Assembly: GCA_911728455.2 (NCBI GenBank)
Contig: OU452233.1
Coordinates: 16,119,587-16,183,586 of the forward strand
Length of the DNA stretch: 64,000 nt
Reading direction: 5' to 3'
Source: Marthasterias glacialis
Lineage: Eukaryota > Echinodermata > Asteroidea > Forcipulatida > Asteriidae
A program made the position numbers and the translations under genes. This document shows positions 27,523 to 37,549 of the stretch, piece by piece (position 1 is the first letter of the stretch; each line of letters opens with the position of its first letter). Under the pieces are notes generated by a model that saw nothing but the letters and a program-made list of their open reading frames with translations, had not been told where the DNA came from and did not search any database.

Positions 27523-27786
27523 CCTATAAGCAAAGATCGTATAGCGCCGAAGGCGCAAGATGTAATAATAGAGCTCTTTCTATTGTTGGAACGTGAAGTA
27601 CGGCATGGGCGCCATTTTAGGAAGCAAATGTTTTGTTATATCATTGTTAGCAATGGTCACTGTCTGCACTGATCAATTGTTGTATCAAGATATTTGCTTA
27701 CTGAAATGGCGTCCAGTGCATACTTCACATTTCAGCCGGAGTAACACATCTTGCGCCTTCGGCGCTATACGATCTTTGCCTATAAG
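27523..27786. mobile_element. hAT-type MITE (family O) with 8 bp target duplication
   Basis: The element spans 27531-27778 (248 bp), with 33 bp perfect inverted termini starting CAAAGATCGTATAGCGCCGA. It is flanked by CCTATAAG at 27523-27530 and 27779-27786. An 8 bp duplication and CA..G ends are diagnostic of the hAT superfamily. No coding capacity. It inserted at the edge of E1. Confidence 0.9.
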
Positions 27787-27879
27787 GGAATTAACATACT
27801 ATAGTATAGTCTGGCTCCTTGACCAAATGTCGCGGACGACTCTTTTAAAAAATCTGTATCACCTGAAATGACACCACAT

Positions 27880-30800
27880 GTCGGGTCTGGGGTTATCATC
27901 ACAAAGCCCTGTCTGCATATGTTCTCCAACTGCCTTATTATTCAAGGCATTTTTGTTTACTATACCACACAGCTTAACGATTCCTGTTATGCAACCCTCT
28001 AACAAAGAGAGCAAGATAACGACCGCACTCAACAACACCGCTAACGAAATCTCTTTAACCACCTACACATCGTTCAAACATGGAGCCTCCATGGTTCAAA
28101 TAACTTTGATTTACTCCTTACAATGCTGTTCCACAACACGGGGTAGGAGAACTAATAATAATTATGGCAAGCAAACCGGAAAAGTGACCAGCAGATTTCG
28201 CGAGAAGAACGGGAAAAATAACATCTTCCATCCATCGATTTTGAAGAAGCAAAAAAAAAAGGAAGAAAAAAAACGCACTCTTCCTTTTCCCGCCAAAAGT
28301 TTACACAGCTTGATATCCCAACTACTGCAGGTCGATGAAGAGGTATAATAAGTACAGTGAACAGTTGCGCTGGGGGAGATTACAAGCACTGAGTGTTTAT
28401 AGTCAATAGCATGGGAGGTTTTTGTTTGTCTTTTTTGTCTTTTTTTACCACGGTTTCTCTCCCACGGTACACTTGAGCGCACGACATTACCCATGGAGTG
28501 GGTTACAAATATTTCTCGGGCATTGCTGGAGATTTTTCTCACTGATCGAAGATACGGTTGATTGGGGCTTCTTGCCCGGTCGACAATATCGCCCTGTTAA
28601 AGGTGATCGCTGTGGTCGACTATGTGTCGTCTGTTTGCGCGATGGGAGGTGGGCGGTGCGTGGCGATTAAAACCATTCATACCTGATGCAGACTCAAAAG
28701 CAAACGATGACTGCTTCACACATTGTAGAGTTTGGAGACTTTATGTTGACCGACCAACGCCCACATAATGTTTTTCGAAAGTTAGAAATCACATTCTTCA
28801 AACTAGTGGTTAATTGTTTTCAAATTGAACTAGACTTCAATTCACGGTTTGCCAGAGCAAAACAAAGTCTGATCTCTTGTTTGAGGAATGTCTTTTTCTT
28901 AACTAGGAGATAACAACGGGATGCCCAAATAAACACAAATTGAAATTATTTTGTTTTAAGCTGCCCGGGTGTCCGGGGATGGTAAACTTAAATACTTGCC
29001 TTCATCAAAGATATTTCGCTTTGCCAGCTGTATAGAGTTAGTGGGCGCATGTAGCATGCATGGGGGTAAAACCCCACCCCATCCCACCCTCTAATCAGTG
29101 ATTATAATCCACGGGGGTGGAAGCTTCTACTTTCTTTAAAACGATAACCTACCGATGCTGTACAAAAACAGAACTGTGTCATCGTGTGAACTCATCTCTT
29201 ATGTCAAAAGAGCAAGAGTCGTTCAAGCAAGCATTCTTTAGTCTCTTCACTCAGTGCCCCCCCCCCCCCCCCGCCCACTCCCTCCGTTTATGTCCAAAGA
29301 AACCATGTTCCTGAATAACCCCAAAACTCCCCAACATGTTTTGTTTCGAGCCAGAAGGTGTCATTCTTGATAGGGGAACATTCCTCTAATGCAATGAACT
29401 GCAATATTTTTTTAATTTGTCATTTTTTTTTTTTTTTTTTTTTTTTTTTATTTATATATAGATTATGCAGAAACCATACAGAGACGGCCAAAAAAGCAAT
29501 CAGACCCGAATATTCCATTTCGTGATTACAGTTGCTGCAATGTTGGGGTTATTGAATTTACGGATTGGGATGGGACAATCTCGGAGTTTCCCTCGGGGGC
29601 CAGTTCACACTCATCGACTCTACCGGGCCCCAAAAACGAAATCTCATTGGTAGGGCGAACGAACCATAAACAACCCGGAGCAACGCAGCCTCGTTTAATT
29701 ATTACACCTCGCTGGAATGTGTATGACTTCCCTCCAAACACCCCCAAAACCTGCAATAATTTGTTCATCTGACGATTCGTTTCAGTGTAGAGTTTCTGAT
29801 ATGATTCTGGAGGTGATGAGATGATAATTCCTGGCATTGTTAATGTGTCAATCAATGTGAACGCTCGTTCTCCGAAGGCGATGTTTAAAGTAACGCCATA
29901 TACGGATCTCCAACATGTCTGGAAAAAAAAAGTCAATTAATATTCTGCCGCGATGCTGCGAGGTGTGCTCTGGCGGGCAGCGGGCAAATTTTCGGGGTCC
30001 AAAGTTGAACGAGTTCATTTCTGAACATCAGTAATCCGTTGGGGAAATCATGTTTACGAGCTCGCACAAATAAATACAACACGTTGAAAAAGGAACAGTG
30101 CTGGACATGACAATTCTCTTGACTTGTCTTTAATTTAAAATAAATACTTTCAGACAAAAACAAATGCATCAGTTTAAATGTTAGAAATAAAACTTGTCCT
30201 AAAATTCTGTAAACGACTTCGTTGCTTTTTTTTATGGTTTGATTTTGTCATAGAACAAGAAGCACTATGTAGATGTTTTATTTATAATTTCCATTTTCTT
30301 ACATACTCATATAGATGGCACACAATAATCAAAGCCATTTCTTTCTTTCTTTCTTCTTCCTTTTTTTTTTTTTTTTTTTTTGCGGGGGGGGGGCTACACG
30401 ATCAAAATGCCTTTTTATATCATCTACAGGAAATTGTGTTCAGCACTGCAAGCAATAATCATTTTGTCATTAGTTTAGTTGACAAAGAAAATAAAACATC
30501 TCCACTATACTTCTTCATCTTCATCTCCCGACGTTGGCGACAGTCATTGCGCGTAAGTGTTTTTCCAACTCCAAGATCTAAGATCTAAGATCGTTGTTTT
30601 TTTAAAGCGCATATTACAGAAGTTATGCTTAAGAGTTACTGAAGGTGTCTTGAAGTTTGTATACTGCAGACGCGGCCAGTAGAAATCTTGATTTCGCCCC
30701 CAGGGTTTAAAACAGGGGGTGGGAAGAAGAAAAAAAGTTAAAAATACGCGGTTGAAATCAAGCAAGTTCTTTGAACGATTTTCAGAAAGAAATAGTTGGG

Positions 30801-31160
30801 TCTGAAGCAAAGTTGGATAGCATTAATTTTGATTTCTGGATAGAGGATGCACCGTTGGGTAAATACATTATCCATGATGCGGGTTGTGCCGTTTGAAAAA
30901 AAAAAAAAAACGCTGTGAAAAACAAGCCACAAAATATCCCAAAATATCTTCAACAAAGCGGATGAACTTTTTCCATCAAAGACGTAAATACCTTGTCTTA
31001 CGAGAGCTGCATTGTGAGTGGATTTTTTTTTTTGCGAAAAACATAAGAATTGTTACACTGTGGGCTTAACCCCAAAATGTTTTAATAAGGGAAAACATTA
31101 ACAAAAAAAGGGGATCATAGAATTACTTGTTGGAAAACCCCAGTATGTCTCTCTAGTAAG
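27880..31160. other. stretch with only one candidate exon
   Basis: Apart from 29751-29918, I see a C16 run (29257-29272), T runs (29425-29449, 30360-30381) and no recognised repeat or gene. Confidence 0.5.
29751..29918 (-). CDS. candidate internal exon, unrecognised
   Basis: A 168 bp open stretch lies between a strong pyrimidine-rich acceptor (nine T then CCAG, before 29918) and a CAG/GTTTTG donor. Both ends are phase 0, giving 56 aa (starts TCWRSVYGVTLNIAFGERAF). The frame stays open further downstream on the same strand. Composition looks protein-like, but I do not recognise a family and found no partner exon nearby. It could be an exon of a gene with very long introns or a chance open frame. 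Confidence 0.25.
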
Positions 31161-31166
31161 TCTGTC

Positions 31167-31378
31167 TGTCTGTTTGTTTGTTTGTTTGTTTGTTTGTTTG
31201 TTTGTTTGTTTGTTTGTTTGTTTGTTTGTTTGTTTGTTTGTTTGTTTGTTGTTTGTTTGTTTGTTTGTTTGTTTGTTTTTGTGTGTGTTGGGTTGTTTGG
31301 TTGTTTGTTTGTTTGTTTGTTTGATGGTTTGTTTGTTTGACGGGTTGTTTGTTTGTTTGTTTGTTGTTGTTGTTTTTC
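31167..31378. repeat. (TTTG)n microsatellite
   Basis: TTTG tandem with two phase breaks and a degenerate right half. Confidence 0.95.
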
Positions 31379-32105
31379 CTTCTTTCTTTCTTTTTGCGGC
31401 AGCAATGTTAAAATACAACACTGTACGACTGGAAATTTTAAAAGGTATCTAGGCGTTTTAACTGTATCGCTCAATACATCCAAATCGTGAGGCTGTCACG
31501 AATGATCAAGTCCTGCCCAACAGGAAAGTACGTGATGGGTAATTTAACAAGGCAAACTAGTTTTCATCACCTCGATATCCTTACCATCCCTCTAAGGAAA
31601 AAACTGCAAACAAACCAAACCTAAAGCAAGAGTCAGGAGGTCCTGCCCGTCCCCCACCCCCTAAAAGAAGGGGGTGAACTTTTAAAGGTAATCAAAATCA
31701 GAGATGTTCGTTGTTGGGCTCTACGTTCATTACTTTCCCTATCTCCTACTGAGAATAATAATTGAGTGGTGCGAAAAGCAACAATGATTGTCCACGCAGG
31801 CCTATATTGCATGCATAATAGATATAATATGTCACAACGGTTTGGCTCATGGGTTGTTCATCCTTGGAAGCAACAAAGTCGTTTGGATGTTTATGGGGCA
31901 GGAACCTATAGGAGGGGTGAAGTTCGCTGACCCCATAATCCCCTTGTTAAGTATCACCAGGGAAAAAAATCAAATTTCAAAAACGTACTATTTTCTTTCA
32001 TGCCCCTCCCACTGCGGAGGAACAAACAGTGTTTCAAAATCAATGCGTTGACTGATAGATTGGGTATTTCGAATCACCTCAGACGAGCAGGCGCACTGGG
32101 GGGAA

Positions 32106-32158
32106 TTTTTATTTATTTATTTATTTATTTATTCATTTATTTTTTATTTATTTTAGTT
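32106..32158. repeat. (TTTA)n microsatellite
   Basis: ATTT tandem of about 12 units with interruptions. Confidence 0.85.
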
Positions 32159-34288
32159 ATTAAATAAAATTGTGCGTATTTTCAAACTTGTGATCCGAAA
32201 CGTTCGCTGCTCTTTATTGGATTTTCGTTGATTATTTGATTTGTCCTCAACGCAGAAAACCCCCTCAAAAAAATAAAAAATAATGATAAGTAATTAACTT
32301 AAATATTTAGTTGATTGAGTAAGTAACAATAAAACAAATTGTGTTTTAATTTTAGGTACAACAAGCAACCCCTATTCGATGACCAAAGGTAAATGCCTAG
32401 AAGGATTATATACATTGAGTGTTGGCATAATATTGTGTTTTAAGGGGTAGGGTGGTGACTCTAATTAAAGACTCGTAGAAAAACAGCCACAAGCAGTTTG
32501 AATGTTAATTTGGCTAGTAACCTGTTTCTGCTGAGCATGCGCAGTTGTACTAAGCAGCTCCGTGGTAGGTCGGCGTCATTACAGAGGGAGTTTTGGCGCA
32601 GTTTATGGTGAGGGTTCGGTACATTTTGCCGTATACAAAAAAAATGGGTTCAAATTCCGGCCCAATCGTCTGTGACTTTTCTAGTATTCAGCAAAACAAT
32701 AAACCGATCCATTAAGCCCCGCTTACCCAAGCAACTGCCTAGTGCAACACCACATGGTGTTACTTTCTTGCCACGATCACAGCGGTGGTTCAGTTGTGTA
32801 TCGGGTACACACATGTATACGTGGTTTATGGATTTAGTTTCTTGGCCTTTTGAGCAGTGCCTTGAGTTCAAAGAACAATGCAGACAGAAACACTGTTAAA
32901 CCACTTTTACACAACTGTACAGGGACCACTGCTGTGGGATTTGCACCACCAGAAATACGAAATATTAAAACAAAACAAAAGTTAGTACAGTAAGTGCGTG
33001 CTGTTGTGTATCAGAACAATTACGGCTGTTTGTTCACTTTGATTTTCTAATGGGATTTTAACATGTCGGACTTTCGTCGGACTTTCAGTGGCGTTGTCAA
33101 GGCTGTGATTGGTCAATACGTTAGCAGACGGGGCTGAGTGAATCGGTCTAATAAAATCTAAGTGGCTACATCATTTCATTGCCTAGAAAAAAATCTAGTA
33201 TCTACCTTGAGTCTGTTATTAGAGTCATCACCCTGCTAAACAAGTCACCGTACCAAATTGCCGAGTAAAAGGGACTTTCACGCCGTTACGCACTGACGAA
33301 AATTCAAGCTTGGTCGGCCAGAATCAATGTGCAACGCGTAGGTGGGCACGGATATTAAACTCAGTGGATGTCTAGCGGGGTGGTTGCCCTGTTAGTTGTT
33401 ACTTGGTGTGCCGGTTTGGGATTTGGTTATATGAATTTGTTGGTGAAAATAGAGGGTAGGAAAAACGTTAGCGAGTATAGAGCCACTTTTTGTGGCCTGC
33501 ATTTAAATAAATGTAGCCCAAAAAAGGTTTATTTGTTGCTTCACTGTCTATTAATAAAGCGCAACCTTTAGTTAGGCGACTATCTTAAAGAGGGTGGCCT
33601 TACTTGAAGTCGCTGCGAGAAGTTCCGGTACGTCACATCACGGGCACGAAGCCAGTGTTCAACCCTTACAGCATGGTTAGGACTGTTGAAGAACTGGGCA
33701 AAGAGGCCAAGACATGCGAGAAACTGATATAGGGTTCTAAAGAAGAAAAAAATGTCTTGTCAGACTTGGACTTGAGTGTTTCTACAATATTATACAAGAC
33801 TTCCGCCGCATATTGATCTTCAGGTTTTTGTTCTAACGCACTTTCGGAAGGACTTTCGGCTGTCCCCCACTACTTGATATCGGAAAATCAAGAATTCGGA
33901 ATCATAGACGGACGGGTGCACTTCAGCGCTTACCTCCTGATGAAAAGGGACACAGAATTATGGTGGGGAATTTCATTGTTTGAATATTCATGAGGGAATT
34001 GGTTTTGAATGCCCTGAGGGTATTTGTGACATTTACTGCATTTTAATATTAGGGATTTAATCAAGGGTCATAATGTGATATCGACCCGGGTCGTAATGAC
34101 TTGGTGGGTACTTGAAAACTGGCGAGAAATATGATCTGAACAGCCCGGGGTTAAATCATGTTTAAAAACTGGCCCCGGCCGAGGTTGAGATCTGTGTGTG
34201 AGTGGAGTATCGAGGATGAGCTAAAAGTTCATATGACACTGGTGCGTTTCTCATTTTGTTTACTGCTTGGAAAGGTCTGGTTTTCCAC

Positions 34289-34385
34289 TAATAGGAGACT
34301 TTTGAGGACGCCAGATGGCAGCAGACTTACCACGTATCCATTGTTCTCAGAAACACGCGCTTGTTCATAACTACGTAAAACGTGG
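34289..34385 (+). mobile_element. MITE family D, copy 1 (left half)
   Basis: GGAGACTTTTGAGGACGCCA then GATGGCAGCAGACTTACC, and later TTCATAACTACGTAAAACG, as in the left half of other D copies. No right terminus is recognisable. Confidence 0.55.
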
Positions 34386-34502
34386 AATGAGGTGCATGCC
34401 GGAATGACGCACATGCTGGTCTAGTTATCGACAAATTTTGTCACTAACTTAAAATTAACTCCGTAAATACTCACTGGATAGGACACGTCGAGCGCGTTTG
34501 TA

Positions 34503-35038
34503 TATAGAGAAGTTTAACGTGGCGTCACCCTAAACCTTTTTCTATAGACCTTTCCATGGTTGATAAACAAACCACGCTGGTTGGCATTGACAGCCAAATG
34601 TAGCAAAACATTCAAGTCTTGTTGACAGACGTTGTGACCAAATTCAACCTTTTTCTTTTGAAACTTCTATTTAATGAAAATACATCCCATTGTTGGCTGG
34701 TTTGATTCACACATATTTTGAACATTATTTTGAATATTTTTTGTGTAACATTTTAGCAAACTGTGATTATCTGTCTTTGCTTTGCATTCATGGCTCCCCG
34801 TAGTTTTCCCATCTTGGTTGGCAAAAACTCGGGCTGTGACGTTGCAAAAGAAAGGTATATTGCTGCATGCACACATAGACACTGGCAATCATTCAGCAGA
34901 CGACGCACCAGCCATTGAGTTTGTACATGGCTTGACCCATTGATCTCCATTAACAATGATGGTATTAATGGAGATCAATGGCTGGACCCAACATAGCTGT
35001 GAAATGAACTTTTTCCGGGGTCACGCAACCTCTCTATA
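34503..35038 (+). mobile_element. MITE family F, copy 2, with two insertions
   Basis: Left terminus TATAGAGAAGTTTAACGTGG, right GTCACGCAACCTCTCTATA. Compared with F1 and F3 there is an extra segment of about 315 bp at 34545-34862 (ATAGACCTTTCC...GGAAAGG-like ends). A second, 46 bp palindromic segment lies near 34939-34979. Confidence 0.7.
34929..34989. repeat. short palindromic insertion inside F2
   Basis: A perfect 15 bp stem, ATTGATCTCCATTAA (34939-34953) / TTAATGGAGATCAAT (34965-34979), with an 11-base loop. It is flanked by GGCTTGACCC and GGCTGGACCC, which are a single copy in F1 and F3. Confidence 0.75.
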
Positions 35039-35208
35039 CACCAATCCGAGCAGCGCTCGTTTATGGTGTTTTACACCACAGCAGCTACGGCCTTCAAACG
35101 CGCGCATGACACGACACACGCGTATGTACCAATCAGCATGAAGGGTTAATAAAAACACATAAACGAGCGCTGCTCGGATTGGTGTATAGAGAAGTTGCGT
35201 GACCCCGG
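35015..35208. repeat. 51 bp-arm hairpin fused to a family F terminus
   Basis: Left arm 35015-35065 and right arm 35158-35208 are inverted with one mismatch (GTCACGCAACCTCTCTATAC / GTATAGAGAAGTTGCGTGAC, then CCAATCCGAGCAGCGCTCG / CGAGCGCTGCTCGGATTGG). Loop 92 bp. The outer half of each arm is a family F terminus. Confidence 0.85.
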
Positions 35209-35280
35209 GACAAGCTGCTCGGAATCAACCTCGTTCCCATTCATCACCGTAGTGTAACTTTCCATTCATGCCATTCCAAA

Positions 35281-35385
35281 GGTACGAAGTGTTGATTGTG
35301 CCCAGGGTACGAAGTGACTTTGGACACTTCGTACCTTGTAAAAGGTACGAAGTGTCCAAGGTACGAAGTGGCGAAGGTACGAAGT
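35281..35385. repeat. GGTACGAAGTG iterated motif
   Basis: Six copies of the 11-mer in 105 bp (35281, 35306, inverted at 35325, 35344, 35359, 35375). The inverted copy makes a 14 bp stem, GGACACTTCGTACC / GGTACGAAGTGTCC (35322-35357), with an 8-base loop. Confidence 0.85.
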
Positions 35386-35399
35386 GACCTGACACCCTC

Positions 35400-35635
35400 T
35401 ATACCGGCTGGTCCGTTCTGATGGTTTTTTTATCTGTTCTGCTTTATTTTATTGTTCATACTGTGTTTTTAAATTTCTTAATGTGTTAAATACTAGTGTG
35501 TTTATAAAGTTCACATCACTTTTGTATGTTTTATGTTGTAACTTTATAATGTATTATTTGCATTGCGGGACGATGAGTCTCATGTCGTTTTACAATGTGA
35601 CCAATAATTATGAATGAATGAATGAATGAATGATA
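35400..35635 (+). mobile_element. possible LINE 3' end with (GAAT)n tail
   Basis: AT-rich sequence leads into CATTGCGGGACGATGAGTCT, then a (GAAT)n run at about 35608-35632. A 3' terminus ending in a short tandem is typical of several LINE clades. No coding part is attached. Confidence 0.3.
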
Positions 35636-35990
35636 AAGGGTTACGGAGGGGAACTGCAGGAGATGTAACAGAAATAAATTTAGTCTATACAGAAAGAGTA
35701 AAAACATATAAAGTACAAAAAAAAAAACAAAAAAAAAAAAAAACAATGGTGCATGATATAATATAAATAAGTGTAAGGCCCAAACTAAGGATGTCAAGTG
35801 CACACATTTCCGTTCAACATTGGACATGAATACAAATTGCAACACAGGCTTTAATACTGCTTTGCTGTGTCCAGGCCAACAATACATTTTTTTTCTTCAG
35901 AAAACCATGGATCCCTGAAACTACTGGCTCGTGAAAGCGTATTTCACTGAGGCTATATAATTTCTTTTTGTACTTTTTTTTTTTTTGTGA

Positions 35991-36217
35991 AGCCCCAGGT
36001 CAACATTGGTAAGAAGAAAAACAAATATTCACAAAGTTACATATACCTTATTACACGTTTTCTTTTTATGTAAATCTTAATGCATTTTTACCGTTTTCTC
36101 GCAAACGAAACAACGAAAATGAGCTGACATTTTCAGAGGATGGTTTTATTACAAATATCTTGATGTGTGCAAAGAATGGAAGCATTTACAGATTGTGTAC
36201 CGATGTGAGCTGGGGCC
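35991..36217. mobile_element. MITE family C, copy 2 (internally deleted)
   Basis: Left AGCCCCAGGTCAACATTGG, right GTGAGCTGGGGCC followed by TTAA. Shorter than copy 4 by about 130 bp of the centre; the interior otherwise matches (GAGCTGACATTTTCA). Confidence 0.7.
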
Positions 36218-36695
36218 TTAAGGCACGGTACCAGGTTTTAGTTATGTGTAAATAACACACGGGGCACGGGGGGGGGGGGGGGGGTAACGATTGGTCAGCG
36301 AACCACTTGGCTGAGAAAACTACTAAACCAAGGTCCCCAACGGCGTCTATCTCAAAAACAAGACTTTGTCTCAAGAGCCATGCAACACAACCTCCAGTTA
36401 AATTACATTTTTGTACGAGCTCAAATATGTTATTATAGTGGGGTCACATTGCTGCCTTGCTATGGCAGTAATTGTCTTCGCCCAGTATGCTTTACAGGTA
36501 GAAGCACAATACGAACATTTCTCAGCGCATGCCTCTCCCTTGGATTTTTGAATAACATGAATATTGATGATGTTAAACAAAAAGAACTGTCAGGGTTGGG
36601 TGGAGTCTTAGTTGTATAGCTTGTGACTGGGCAATGGTAAGGTCTTTGCCGTGCTACGGTCCTACGAACGTTCAAACTCCATGTTTATCAGGTCG

Positions 36696-37207
36696 TTAAA
36701 GGTTCACTGAAATAAAAAGTATTCATTCTTTTATGTTACACCTTATAATTTTTATAAAAAGATTCACTTGTAAGAAATCATTGTTTGCATTCCTGTGTAT
36801 TTTTGTAAAATAACAGTCTTCCGGAACGCCCACTAAAACAGGTCATTTGCTAACAATGGCTGGATTCTCAAGGTGACATCACATGCATTACAACCAAGAA
36901 TGAATTTGTTAACAGAAGAACACATATTTGTCATTCCTTTGGCAGATCCAATCCCAGAACAATTGTTTTGTGGAATAGCTCAGGAAACATTATGTAATGC
37001 ATGTGATGTCACGTTGAGAATCAAGCCATGTTAGCAAGTGACCTATTTCTGTGGGCATTCCTGAAGACTGTTATTTTTTAAAGAAAACAAATTATGCGAA
37101 AATTACACAGGTATGCAAAAACTTATTTTTTACATGTGAATCATTTTATAAAAATAACAAGGTGTAACATAAAAGCATGAATACTTTGTATTTCAGTGAA
37201 CCTTTAA
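36696..37207. mobile_element. 504 bp TTAA-flanked foldback upstream of FOXRED1
   Basis: Left arm 36700-36892 and right arm 36994-37203 are inverted copies with few mismatches (AGGTTCACTGAAATA ... TATTTCAGTGAACCT; TGACATCACATGCATTAC ... GTAATGCATGTGATGTCA). Loop about 100 bp. TTAA abuts both ends. Ends 343 bp before the FOXRED1 ATG. Confidence 0.85.
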
Positions 37208-37477
37208 TTGTGACACACAATGAGGGTAACTCCATAAAGGCGCTTTTGAGGCGTGTACTGAAAAATGTATAAACTCTGTACGGTACGATCAAACCAACAA
37301 AGCACTGTGCATTGACTGCACGTTGCACACAGTTGGCTACTTCTAAAGGTGTTTGTAAATCCTGAACTCCGAACACGTCTCTGATAAACGTTTGCGTAAG
37401 CTGAATATATTGTCCCCCCTCTCACTGACTGTTCGTTTCATAAGTTGACCCAGCAACTCTTTTCAATACATCGGATA

Positions 37478-37490
37478 GGTTATAAAACCA
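37478..37490 (+). promoter_or_regulatory. possible TATA-like element of FOXRED1
   Basis: GGTTATAAAACC is centred about 65 bp before the ATG at 37550. It is the only TATA-like string in the 340 bp between the 36.7-37.2 kb hairpin and the start codon. Housekeeping FOXRED1 promoters need not have a TATA box, so this is weak. Confidence 0.2.
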
Positions 37491-37549
37491 GTTTATTTGA
37501 GGTTTGCATTCTATTCACAAATAAAAAAGGGGTGTCGACTGACGTGAAG

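Noticed and set aside
27878-28348. 156-codon plus-strand open frame
   Set aside because: Ends in low-complexity Lys-rich sequence from an A-rich run and shows no family features.
31098-31483. Thr-Asn-Lys-Gln repeat proteins
   Set aside because: Readings of the (TTTG)n microsatellite.
33368-33571. 67-codon frame beginning with a signal-peptide-like hydrophobic run
   Set aside because: Short, no conserved residues, no supporting exons.
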